From Polytrichum commune (taxonomy: Eukaryota; Streptophyta; Polytrichopsida; Polytrichales; Polytrichaceae), in NCBI GenBank assembly GCA_950295325.1, contig OX485808.1, positions 32,632,527 through 32,696,526 of the forward strand: a DNA stretch of 64,000 nt. The letters run 5' to 3'. A program made the position numbers and the translations under genes. The notes beneath the pieces are model-generated. The model was not told the DNA's origin, did not search any database, and saw only the letters and a list, made by a program, of their open reading frames with translations. Shown in pieces: positions 44,197 to 55,873 of the stretch. Every line of letters starts with the position of its first letter. The stretch's first letter is position 1.

Positions 44197-44930
44197 TTAC
44201 AAGTTTTTTTTGTTCATCATGAATAGTTGGTTTGACAATGCATCATTCCATAAAGAAAGTCGTCTTATTGAGTCATTCAATTCTTCTGCTTGGAAACATT
44301 CCAATTTCGCTCTTGATATGAGAGATCGATCGCCCATCTTCACAATTGCTAGTGTCTCTCTATAGACTCCTTTTTGGAAATCTTCCATCTTAGGAATCAT
44401 GGGACACAAAGTACACATAAAACCCATACACTTCACATGTTGAAATGTGCCATCCACTAATAAATGCATTTTCCTTTATTATCAAACTTTTGCACTTTGT
44501 ATTGAGGTACAACATAATATTCACAACCACCTCAAAGGTCCAATTTCAAAGACCTAATGTCTACAATAACTCTTGAAATGGTGATTTGGTTATCATAATA
44601 ACGACAACATAAGAATTTTGCCATACGCACCTTCAAATCATCAAGTGAAATGTCTGCAATCTCATGGTGGTAGCCTAAAGGATCTTTTGCTTATTCTTGT
44701 GAGACAAGTTTTGCAAAGATAACTTGCAAGGTTTGTGTCCTATTTTTGGTCCAATTGCATCCACCAATTTTGAAAGGTGTTGCGCACTTTGAAAATGAGA
44801 CTTCAAGTTGTTTCTTGACACAAATGCAGGTGTGTAATTGCATCTAGTGCATGACCGAATACAAACCCTAACAAGTTGTCGAGGTCACCTTCAACCCTCA
44901 GCAACTTAGACGGTGTAACCCGCTGCTGAC
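44197..44930 (-). pseudogene. Unidentified coding remnant, probably transposon-derived
   Basis: The minus strand has a coherent-looking 90-residue frame at 44197-44469 (HLLVDGTFQHVKCMGFMCTL, then a helical QAEELNDSIRRLSLWNDAL). Further up, about 44805-44940 reads QQRVTPSKLLRVEGDLDNLL and GHALDAITHL. These resemble real protein sequence more than chance but are separated by stops and shifts. I cannot assign a family; a decayed transposon gene is the likeliest source. Confidence 0.3.
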
Positions 44931-44949
44931 CGGTTTACATGGAAGTTAC

Positions 44950-47160
44950 TCCCACCCAAATTTGATCCTTCATTTGATTTCCATTTCTGGTGAAGGTGTT
45001 TGCACTCAAATAATCTTAATTTTGTGGCACATAATCTTAATGCTCTTTTGAATCCTCAAGGACAAATTGACCTAAGTTTTCAAGTTTATGTTCCCCGAAA
45101 TCTAATGTCAAGGTTAGGTGTTCCTAAACCTTTATTAGATTTTGCATCTTATATGGATTTAGTAACATAACCCTTTTTCTAATCAATAACCTTTTATAAA
45201 CCTCTAAGGATAAAGTGTCCAAGTCTTTAAGTTTATGTTCCCCGAAACCCTAATGTCAAGGTTAAGTGTTTTAGGGAGAACATCGTTCATACATACAATA
45301 TCTTTCATGGTTTGAATGATCGTAAAAGATTCTTAATCCATTTAAGAATGTGTGTTTATGATAAGTTCACAATTCCTTTGAAGGTCCAAACATACTCCCT
45401 CACTAAAGTACATTCATAAGATTTCATTCTTCTACTCAATTCCTAGAGTTTACATAATTTAGATGAATCTTTGTTCTATATCTACTCAAGTCTTTTTTCC
45501 TTGGCAATTCCTAGGCTATCATTTGGAGTACATTTGAAGAGGTGTGTTTAGAGATGACATTTTGAGTAATGCTTGATGTAGCCATCTTTCGTTCGTCCTT
45601 CTCTTGGCATGATGGTGAAATCCGATGCCTTCCACCAAGTAAATCACTTCATCCTTTTCGATCCATGATTACCAAAATTCCAAGGTAGCCCTCACGTGTT
45701 AGATCTCCCTTTTATGCAATGGCTCCAAACTCTTCAAAAGGTACGTTCTCCAAAGTTCCTCTTCTTTTGTGGAATTTCTAATTTAACGCCACTCTCGGTT
45801 TCCAAGTTTTCCTCTAAAAGATTCTAAGTTTAAATCTTTTGGTTCACGGCCTTCCGCCTCAAATTTTCTTCTAATTATAAGTTTTCTCTAAGTTTTTAGA
45901 GCCTTCCGAATCCTTCCAAGACTTCGAGCGCAAGGATTTTTCAATTCTTTGAATCTCGAATGCCGAGGATCTTTCGATCCTTAATGTTTTCTAAACTCGC
46001 GGCCTCCAGTCTCAAGGACCTCCAGTCACTCATGGGCCTCCAGTCTCACGGGCCTCCAGTATCCAAGGCCTCCAGTCTTCTTCAAGTCCGAGGATAATAT
46101 TTCAATCCTTTAAGTTCGAACGCCTCCGAGGATAATATTTCAATCCTTTAGTCTTCAAGCGCGAGGATATATTTCAATCCTTTAGGTCTTCGTAAGCCAC
46201 CGGTCTTCTAGTCCACCACCTCGAGTTGTTTGCGTTGAATGAGGTCTTATAGGGCCCCTAAGTGCCCCCCTTTATATAGGCTTTGAGATCTAGGAAAATG
46301 GGGATTAGGTGGTTAGGTCTTCTCTCAATGTAAAATGTTCGTATTTACTAATTTTAGGTACTGTATGTAATTACAGTCTAAATTCGTCCCTGTCAGAGCT
46401 ATTAATAGAACTGCCACGTGCCTAAAATAGATCTGTCAATGAGGTACATTCGGGCATGTCCTAACCGCCTAGATGTGCCGTGAGTTGGTTATCATTCATT
46501 CCCTCCGTTCATCTCAAAATTGGCTCATCATTCATTGACGGCAATGTAGTTAGGTAAGTTCATCCAGAAAATATCATCCCCTTTTGTCCTTTCATCTACC
46601 CGACTACGGGTTCGTCCTCCTAATCCTTTACTACTTACTAATCTACTATATTAGCCCTCGGCTATCTTCCTTACTAGTGTCCTCCCTTCTCACTAACAAC
46701 TATACCTCCTACTAATGGCTCACTACTGTAACCTAATTGGCCACCTCCCCAACCGCCCTTAGGTCTCTTAGCGGCTTCCTTCAAATACCCGGCCTGGGGG
46801 GTCCTTAGCCGGTCTTCTTCTCCTACCCGTTGCCGGGCCTCACCGAGTTGTCGTCCTCCTGCGTCGTCCACCTGTCTCTCTCTCTCTCTCGCCGTCTAGC
46901 TCCTCGTTCACCGGCTCCCAGTCACCCGTTTCTTCGGCAGGCCCTCAGTCATTTGATCGCGTTCCTCCTCCTCTGCCGGTTCCGTCCTCGCCTCTGTTCA
47001 ATTACCTCTCTACCAATTCTACTGGTTGCAACGAGGGTTTGGAGGCTCCACACAAGTATGGACAAGGTAGTCATTTAGGACTATTATCATATGACAACAA
47101 TGAATGAAGACGTGAATTGGATGAAACTAATCTATTGTCAATTTTTTCTTTATTCCTTAA
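44950..47160. repeat. Repeat-like region with short tandem motifs, possibly LTR-derived
   Basis: Two copies of a string with TTTATGTTCCCCGAAA..CTAATGTCAAGGTTA lie near 45090 and 45233. At 45990-46190 the motif GGCCTCCAGTCT repeats about five times, followed by three GAGGATA.TATTTCAATCCTTTA units. The region lies downstream (minus sense) of the chromovirus remnant, so it may contain its 3' LTR or other nested LTR sequence. No LTR ends could be fixed. Confidence 0.4.
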
Positions 47161-47522
47161 GGGCCCCTTTTGTAGCATGTGAACACGTAATTGCAATGTC
47201 CGTGCACCAAGGGTCACCACCCTTTAGCCCATAAGATAGCACATATTGTCAACACATGCCATCACCCTACTCTTGCAAAGGTATGCCGTGTTCACATGGT
47301 CCTTGGTTTTTTCGACCCACATGAATTGGTCCCTGACTAGGACTAGCATCACCAATTAGTTGCCCAACCCATTCAATCATCTTCCACCAACTCAGCCTCA
47401 TAAGACGTGGACACATCCTACTACCACTGGCGCATACACACCACCATCGAGTGAAATTACATTTTATTGATAATTCACAAGTACCACATTGGTATGAAGC
47501 CAAAGTTTTGCCAACAAAATCC

Positions 47523-47762
47523 TTACTTTCTTTCACCCCCCCTTTTATTTCTTGAAGGTTGTGTCCTCAACTCCCAAGTTGCCTTGTTTGCTCCATAGCC
47601 TTTCCATTTCACAAGATATTGCTTCCCTCGTGTGCGTATATTCTCGCTATTCAACATAGCCTCCACATTGCATTCCATATGTTTGCCTATCCACTTTGGT
47701 TGAGGTTGCAACACTTGTTGGTGTGACGACCTCAAATCATCTTTGAAATACGGCTTGAGCAA
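47523..47762 (-). pseudogene. Chromodomain end of a Ty3/gypsy chromovirus polyprotein
   Basis: The 79-residue frame includes VEAMLNSENIRTRGKQYLVK, then WKGYGANKATWE, the chromodomain that follows integrase in plant chromoviruses and guides insertion. The frame runs into a purine tract (AAAAGGGGGGG, minus strand near 47537-47550) and then TGAAAGAAAG, as expected of a polypurine tract followed by a 3' LTR start. There is no ATG, so it is a fragment of a broken element. Confidence 0.8.
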
Positions 47763-48802
47763 CGAGACATGAAAGGACTAACAATGAATTTTATCTCCTT
47801 GGCTATGTCCAACTTAAACACATCATCAAACACCCATTTGACAATACTAAATGGTCTTGCGAAGTGGGCCATAAACTTTGTTGTGAGACCCTCAAGTTTT
47901 CACATTGAGTCACATCTCTTGGCCCTCGGTGATTTCCACTTGCATTTGCCCTTAAGTTTGTTGATTTGTTTCACATACTTGCTTTGTGCCTTCTCTAGGA
48001 GCAACCTAGTATGCTCCAACATAGATTTTTGTTTGGCAACAAAATTTTATGCTTCCTTAACTCGACCCGCTTCTAGTTCCATGACCGACGTGCTTGCTAA
48101 GTTGGCAAGAATTAAAGGCTCCCACCTTTGAGCTAGCATAAACGATGACTCGGAGGTTGCATAATTTTTAGCCTTATTGTAGCTAAAGCATGCCAATGCA
48201 AGTCATGCCCATGCTCCGCATTGGGTTTGTATGCATATAATGTAGATTAGACTAATCTAGACACCTCCAACTTTGTGAAATCTTCTAGCCAATGGATTTG
48301 ATCATTAGAAACTTGAGCATGTTAGCAATTGCGAATGAGGACCAAAGAATTTGAAATCGTTGAAGTCAAAGTTAAATTACTTTTTCCATAATAAAATACC
48401 CACAATACAAGTTGGTCACCATAGCATAGCCACATGCCGCCTCCTAATTTCCCCGCCTCGGAAACAAAAATCAAGCATGTTATAACTTGGTGGATAGTAC
48501 TCCTAATTATGGAAGATGGTGGGTGTAGTTTGACTTTTGCGAATGTGATTAACCCAAATATCATTAAAGCGGCAACTAAACCATTATGTATTACCCACCC
48601 ACCAAATTAAAGCGATTGTATCATTGATTACGAGCCAAAAATAAGTGTTTGATTAAGGAAGCTACCCGAATTAACCTCATCTATCTTAGCCCCTCAAATA
48701 TCGGTTCAACATTGAATTCACCCTTTCCCTTTGGCTATTGATTTGGGGTCTAAATGCATTGCTCACTTTGAGCCCCATTCCCATTTTCTTCCAAAGTGTC
48801 CT

Positions 48803-49144
48803 CTAGACTTTACTTGTGAACTTCATGTCTCCATCAAACACAATAACCCTTGGAAGCCCATGATACTTCATGACCAACTTGAAAAACACCTTGTGGTTTT
48901 TGGCCATGTTGTTGTCTCCCAAGTCAGCACAAAGTGGGCCCACCTTGCTAAACCTATCTACCACTTTGTAAATGGCGTGGAATCCACTGGATTCCATTAG
49001 TGACATTATGAAGTCCATGGATACACTTTTCCAACATTGGGTCAAAATTGACAACATACTCAACAACATGTTTGCTTCAAATACAAGGCACAATTTTGTT
49101 GGCATGTCTTGTTTCATGTTCGGCCAATTATACCACTTTGTCAT
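48803..49144 (-). pseudogene. Integrase fragment of the Ty3/gypsy chromovirus
   Basis: The frame reads WKSVSMDFIMSLMESSGFHA, then IYKVVDRFSKVG, KYHGLPRVIVFDGDMKFTS. These are the typical integrase core strings with the first two catalytic aspartates (DFI and the D of FDGD) present. The upstream and downstream parts are broken by stops and shifts. Between this and the chromodomain at 47.7 kb there is decayed pol sequence in several frames. Weak pol-like sequence may continue to about 49547. The element is non-functional. Confidence 0.8.
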
Positions 49145-49858
49145 AGTGGCAAGAGTTGGTTATTCACATGTATGACCTACCAAGGGGTTGTCATGTTCCC
49201 ATTCCTTGGTTATTCCACAGGGTTTGGCTCAATTTAAAATTTCTTTAGCATTTGTCTATCTATTTTGTCCATGTTGTAATTCAAACTAGATAATATTTCC
49301 ATATTTTGGGTTCCCTTTGTTGGTGTACTCCAACATCCCATTTCTTGCATTATGCGAAATGTAGAGAAAAAAAAAGTTTCATAGCATTTGTGAGTAAGAA
49401 ATTCCATGTTTTGCTTGGAGAGTTACATATCCTTCCATCTCCCATTAAAGTAGAATGGTAAGTGTTTGTGTGATGTGATGTACTTGTCAAACATGCCCTG
49501 TCATCATCCATCATGATTGAAATGTTGGTTACAACAACAATACACATAGCTTTGTGAACGTTTTAAACAAATTATAAAGGAAGCACTTGCACTTCACACA
49601 TGACGAGAATGGGAATGTTGTGCACTTTCCCTTGTGACATGGCCAACATTAACCTCCCCGAACACCAATTTTTGTAATGGCATCACACATCTCAAAAATA
49701 ATGTTGATGCCCTAGACATCCAAGCCCTCATAGAGTACAAGCTTCAAGTGTAACAACAAACCTTGCGAAAGACCAACACGCTCCTCCAGGTGTTGCTTGC
49801 AATATCCTTCACATTGGCCTAACATAATTAATCATGCCAGTTGTTAATGTGCCCACAT

Positions 49859-50318
49859 CACGGGGAGGTCACTCTATTGTAAAGTTGAACAACCACGTGT
49901 GAACACTTTACATGTACAAAATCCTACTTTTTACATAAAGCATCACCAAAATGGGTCAAACTTTTATCATTTTTTTTTCATCAGTAAAGTGATAAAAGTT
50001 TGGCCCATTTACACAGTACCTATTACATGGTAAGAAATGATAACTATATTTGATGATGATGATGATAATAATGATAATAATATTTTAATAAAAACATATT
50101 GTTTCTAACTAGAATGATGTAGAATTGAACTAAAAAAATTACTACAAAAAGTGAAGGTGACCAAAAATTCAAAAAAATATACAAAAGATATTATTAATGG
50201 TTATGTATATGTAGAAAAAATATCATAAATTTTAAAATTATCTATGGCATGTAATATAGGGGTAGCAAACTTTGTTTGCACGTGGTGTTCAACTTGACAA
50301 TGGAGTGACCTCCCTGTG
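49859..50318. mobile_element. hAT-like MITE with 8-bp target duplication
   Basis: The left end CACGGGGAGGTCACTCTATT continues GTAAAGTTGAAC, and the right end is its inverse (..GTTCAACTTGACAATGGAGTGACCTCCCTGTG). GCCCACAT is repeated exactly at 49851-49858 and 50319-50326. The terminal inverted repeats run about 45 bp. An internal hairpin (49951-50011; AAATGGGTCAAACTTTTATCA and its inverse) and a (GAT)n patch lie inside. No transposase is encoded. Confidence 0.85.
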
Positions 50319-50326
50319 GCCCACAT

Positions 50327-51554
50327 AGAAATTAGCGTATCAAGTTCAACACATGCCCATCCATGCCACCACAAGGTTAGCGCATGGTATTACTTAGATA
50401 AAATTACCTTGGTTTAAGGCCACCCTCTTCTATAACAACCCCAAGCCTTTAAGCCTATCAGTATCCGATCACATTTTCAAAGCTGCCAATTTTATTTGCC
50501 CCTTCAACTTCAAGATTCAATACCTCATTTTACTTCACCTTACCTTTTCATACATATATTTTGGTGACTAAATCATTACATTTTGTTTTCATCCTGTCCT
50601 TATAATTGGGGTTCTCAACCTGTCAATGTGGTTGCACTGGTGTGGCGCGGGTCCAAAGTAGTATTATTAGATTGCAATATAGATGCTCATGGGTGATCTT
50701 AAAAGTTCTATGTAAATCAATTGATGCATAATTTTCCAAAAGTTAGTAGTTCCCAAAAGTTATGGTTGCCAGCAATCAAAGTTACAAGAATCTAGATCTG
50801 GTAGCTTGTAATAGGCATCAACACAGGGTTACCACAACAATTTCAGCCATGAATGCAGCCTTTCTAAATTCCAACATTCGAATCAACGCTGCAGGTGAAG
50901 TTTATACACCATATCAAATTTCACCTTCAAACAACTTCAGAACTATTGATTGTTGAGCCCCTACCTGACAACCAACATGTGAACACAGGCATGATATCTG
51001 ATTATTGAGAATACTAAACCAAGAGATACATTTCCATCACAAAAAGGATATATCAGTCTGCAGCAAAAACCGAACATATGTAATAGGCAACAGAATCTAA
51101 CAAGCACATTGATGTGCTACATATTAAGCCTCACAACTTTGTGCAAGCAAAGTGGCCAGTTCGAATCCTGTTGAAAGCACTTTGTGAAAAGGTATGAGAA
51201 GGAACCCGAGACACTTCCAGATATCATTGCTTCAAATGACACCACGAAGTAAAAACTAGGCTTGACAGTTTACACAACATTGATTTGACTAGAAGTCAAG
51301 GCATAGCCAACAAGACATTGAGTCATGTTAGCATCTTTCAAGTAAAAAGTGTTCAATTTAGTCTCAGGCCAGTTTGGCTTGCTCTTAAAGGAAGATAGAT
51401 CAATGCTCAAAGCTCCCTACACATGAAAGTATAGTACAGGCAAATCTTATGGGCGACCCCATCTGACATGTTTCTGTCTTTCAAATATGGGCATCTGTGG
51501 GGTTCAATGACCTCCTGGAAAATATCAACAAACTAATGGAAAAGGGTTCAAGTA
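50327..51554. other. Intergenic DNA downstream of ELP5
   Basis: The part next to 51555 should be the ELP5 3' UTR. No gene is recognised elsewhere. Confidence 0.45.
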
Positions 51555-54500
51555 TCAAATGTCAAGATCATCATCAGGATCCTCATCAGAGTCTGGTCGT
51601 TCATCATCAGAGTCTCGCAAATAGTGGATTTCTCCTACCCCACTCGAGTCCATGGACCCAACGTTCTGAGGTTCAGCAAACTTTGTAGCTTTTTTGGAAA
51701 CCGCCAGCTTGTAGAATTGAGACCCAACATAGTCTGGTCTTCCATCATATATTTGCACTTCCTTCCCATCCCCTGTTGTAGATCATCACAGAAAATTATA
51801 TGCCAATACACAATAGATTTCATAATCGATACACATGTGCTTCTATAGCTTGACACATTGATCAATCTACAATGTTTTTTGTAATCCTACAATAGATCAA
51901 AATTGACTAACATAATGATGTCACACATTCATTGAATAAATACAAGTTTCTCAGGACTGACAAAAAGCTTCAATTGGTCAGGTGAAACTGGAGGCCATCA
52001 TCTTCGAAGTGAACGTTTGAAGAGTAAGAGCTAACCTTGATGCTCAAACGGCAGGATTACTTTAGACCGGTCCTCTCGCTCCTTGTCTGAAAGTTCCAAG
52101 TTGAATTGTACCTATACCATGAGAAGCAAGAATCATATTTAATTGACAGTATTCAATGGTTCCCTTTTACAATGGTAGCAAAAAAAATCATGTCCGTCCT
52201 CTCAACATCAAGGCAATATCAGTATTGAATAACCCTTACGTAAAGTGCAAAACCAAAGACAGAAATATTTGTACCTTAGGTGTGCTATTCTTTGTAATAA
52301 CAGGTGGATTCAAATCCTTCACCAGAGTGACAGGCGAAAAGTTGATAACTCCCAGTTCATTGTGAAATTCCTCAACCTGTTACATTACAAACAACCGGCA
52401 TTTGAATGACTTGCTAAATGACATCAATATACGTACCAGATACATGAAAACTGTAATGTAGGAACTTCAGGGTGTGATGGGCATTTAAATTGAAGTCCAC
52501 TCACATTAGTGCATATGGTACAGCACAATCTCCTTCCCTGACTGATGCCCATGAAGCCTAAGGTGATGTCTTCACCCACTATATATTTCTAAGAGTAAAT
52601 CACAACAGAATATTGTGTATCACAATATTCACACTGGTGACCAGAACATCACTCAACACCACTGCACAAAATCCTTCTGAAAACTAAATACCACATCTTC
52701 AACATGATTTTGAGCCTTTAGAACAACAAGAAATTACGGTGCTGTACCTGTTCTCGAACTCGACCATTTCGTTTCTTAGTACGAATTCGTACTCTACCGC
52801 ATCGTATGTTAACTGCTTTGAAATCTGAAGTTAGTTGAACTTGAGGCTCCACAAAAACAACTGTAGTTGCAAGATACTCCAATCCAGCAATGATCCTTGA
52901 TTCATGCAGATCCGCATGAACGTGCCACATTAATGCTGATACGTGCTCTGCTCAAATCCAAAGATCTTTTACTATTATAATCAACACACCACCCCTCATC
53001 ATTTGTTACATCTTGTAGCGACAAACATATGATAGCTGTGTGCAATAGAAGAACACATATTAAAGAAAAGATGTGGACATAAGCAAACACACAGTAAATC
53101 CAGATGGCTTGTAAGGAATGCATTTTACCACATGCACGTAAAGAACTAAGGAAGTTGGTGACTACAGGCAATGGATGAAATCGAAGAAGCACACTCATCT
53201 GCATCAGCCCATAGATTGTTTAGTGTTAGTAGGTTATTCATGAACCTCTTTGACACCTACATACATAAATATATATGAAAAACTTGTTCGTGCAGTTCTG
53301 AACCTCACAAGTAATGAGATAAGAGTAGTATTGCCATAAATGTATCCAATATTAATATAGTCATTGCAAAAAAACCGATGATGTATGTTATATCCAGAAA
53401 CTTATTATTAGTTCTCATGCACTTAATGATCAGTTCCACACAAGAGGAGTGAGGGCCATTACAGAATCAATGAACACAGCAAATTTCCCTTGTGATTCCT
53501 GATGGATTGAAGCTGCATGACATCACTCCATCCAAGTTAGGAGACCAAATTTTGACATGGACATTATAACCCAAATAATAACATGTGCATCTGAATTTTT
53601 GTCCTTAACATTGAGCTATTGCAGATAATAGAAACACATACAACACCATAGGACACTGATTGCTAACCAAACTGCGGCGTCAATTTAAAAAACAAAGCCA
53701 TTTAGAATCAAACCTAAGAGAAACTTCCACTGTATGAATATGTGAACGTTACACATTAGCAACCAAATACATACCTTGACCTGACTTGAGAATGTTTGAT
53801 AGGAGGCTAGTCAAATTTGATATATCATGATAGGTACTGATTTGTGAAGATGCACCTATTGCCTTTGAGTCTCTTTCACTTCCACCATCTGCTTGAATGG
53901 CATTATTCCATCCAAGTGGATCTGTATAGCAATCTACCACCTGAAGCCTTCATACCCATCAATTCAGTCGCAACTTGTTAAAAATTTGATAAATATTTGT
54001 GATGCTCTTGGACTCATCAGACTAATTATCTTGCCAAATGAATTGCATGATTTCTATCAAGGTTAAGAGGCCAGAAATAGAACTCCCAATAAATTTGAGA
54101 CTATGTTTATGAGCTTTTGAAGTAGGAAAAGGATAAATGGCACAGCTAGGGGAAAATGAAGGATTGAACTCACCAGTGACCAAGATTGGAAGCGCTCATG
54201 TGAGACAGCGATGCAGAAGTATAATAATCAGGAGCGCTGCCCAAAGCAACTGCGACTATCCCCCTGCAAAACCCATAACCCCACCTTTCAGTCATACAAT
54301 TACTTCAATGCCGTTCCAGAGCCATGACGAGCCAAATTCGAGAAACCTCTCTGGTCTTCCACTCAGTAGCTTCAAGAATGAAGTAAGCAAAGCCAAGCCC
54401 TCACTTCCACATGATGCTCACTAAACCCTTCCATCACTGGAATCGAACCTTAAACCCTACACCAAGTACTACTGATTGACAATCTAAGCAGCAGTGTCTG

Positions 54501-55360
54501 TGTAGATAACTTGAGCTCCGACCAACGGCTGCACATAACCGTGCAATCGAAATTTGACACATTCTGAATGAACCGATGTGTCAAATCGACCTGCGTGATC
54601 GACTTCCGCGTGATGCTGACTAAACCCTTCCAATCAGTGATACTGAACCTTAAACCCCAAACCCAGTACGACTGACTGACAATCCAAGCAGCAGTGTTTG
54701 TGTGGAGAAATTGAGCTCACACCCACCGCTGCACATATTCCGTGCAACCAAAAATGTGCACACACACCGTGAACAAACCTAATTGTTAATGTGATCGATC
54801 ATGTTAAGTTCTACAATCAATCAGATACTTTCCAAATACCCACATATTCATCCACAATCCAGAGATGTGGAACAGACCATCGAGCGAATTTAAGGTGTGA
54901 TAGTTCCGAGGTTCTCTTACGATTGGATGCACACATACCGTGAACAAACGGAATTGTTGATGCGGTTGATCATGTCAAGTTCTACAATTAGATACTTTCC
55001 AAATACCTACATATTGATCCGCAATCCAGAGATGTGGAACTAACCATAGAGAGAATTTAAGGTGTGATAAAATCATTCCGAGGTTCTAATTATGGCCGGA
55101 TGATTAACTGAAGCAAGACGTCTTTCATAAACCACTCTCACGACTAATTGAACCCATTCAAGAGCTTAGAGAAGAAGGGTTTATTGAACGCACTTGGCCT
55201 GGGCTCGCCTGGATACAACATTCGAGGTGAGTGAGGAGAAGAAGTGATTAAAAATCGCCGGCCCTGCTCTTGTGTCCAATGTGTCGCGCACCATTACGGC
55301 CGGCGCTTGCTCCCCCACTGCCACTCCATCTCGCATTTGCCTCGCAACATTCTCCGCCAT
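51555..55360 (-). CDS. ELP5: Elongator complex subunit ELP5
   Basis: Nine exons join in phase: 55360-55194, 54263-54174, 53947-53775, 53512-53463, 53198-53129, 52947-52748, 52376-52275, 52111-52036 and 51772-51555. They encode 381 residues, close to the plant ELP5 length. Recognisable strings in order are MAENVARQMRDGVAVGEQAP, VAVALGSAPDYY, the conserved VVDCYTDPLGW, FAVFIDS, LRACEHVSALMWHVHADLHE, GVINFSPVTLVKDL, FNLELSDKEREDRSKVILPF and the acidic tail RDSDDERPDSDEDPDDDLDI, which is diagnostic of the plant protein. ELP5 forms the ELP4-6 ring that binds tRNA and supports wobble-uridine modification by Elongator. Exon 3 needs a less usual AAG acceptor; the more obvious CAG would put a stop in frame. 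Confidence 0.94.
54419..54745. repeat. Tandem duplication 1 in ELP5 intron 1
   Basis: Two units of about 190 bp start at CTCACTAAACCC (54418) and CTGACTAAACCC (about 54610). They share CTTAAACCC, GTAC.ACTGA.TGACAATC and AAGCAGCAGTGT, and differ by scattered substitutions. Confidence 0.75.
54760..55105. repeat. Tandem duplication 2 in ELP5 intron 1
   Basis: Two units of about 172 bp begin ACCGTGAACAAAC (about 54767 and 54938). They share AGTTCTACAAT, AGATACTTTCCAAATACC, ATCCAGAGATGTGGAAC and GAATTTAAGGTGTGATA. This is separate from, and adjacent to, duplication 1. Confidence 0.8.
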
Positions 55361-55873
55361 CGCTTTTCTATTATCTCTTGAAATTTCGAAACTCAACACT
55401 CGTTCCTCAGAGTAAGTAATAAAAAAGGAATGCAGCAGAGTGCGACCGCACACCGCTTAGTATGGTATCGGCTGAGTCACGGAAACCCTAATTGACATAT
55501 TGAGAAATGAAATACCGACTTCAAATCTTGTGAACCAATTTCTACATCGGGTCTAAGTTATGTGATTTCAACTGCAGCGACATCAAAGCAACAGGAAGCC
55601 GGCATCAGCATTTTGATAGTATGTAAAATTAGACACTTGTATTTTAGAATTCGGAGGCGTTCCTGAGATTTCCAAGAGTTCAAGAGCACTTCGGAGAATT
55701 CATAAGTATCGAATTCTGATGTCGCCTGCGACAACAAAGGGTATCATCACACTGGCTAACTTACTTTAACTTACATGTACTTCGGACTTCCAAGTCTTAA
55801 GTCTGAAAATAGAATGTTTCAGAGTTCAGAGTAGATTCCCATTCGATTTCACCTTATTTTCCCCTCTCCCGAG

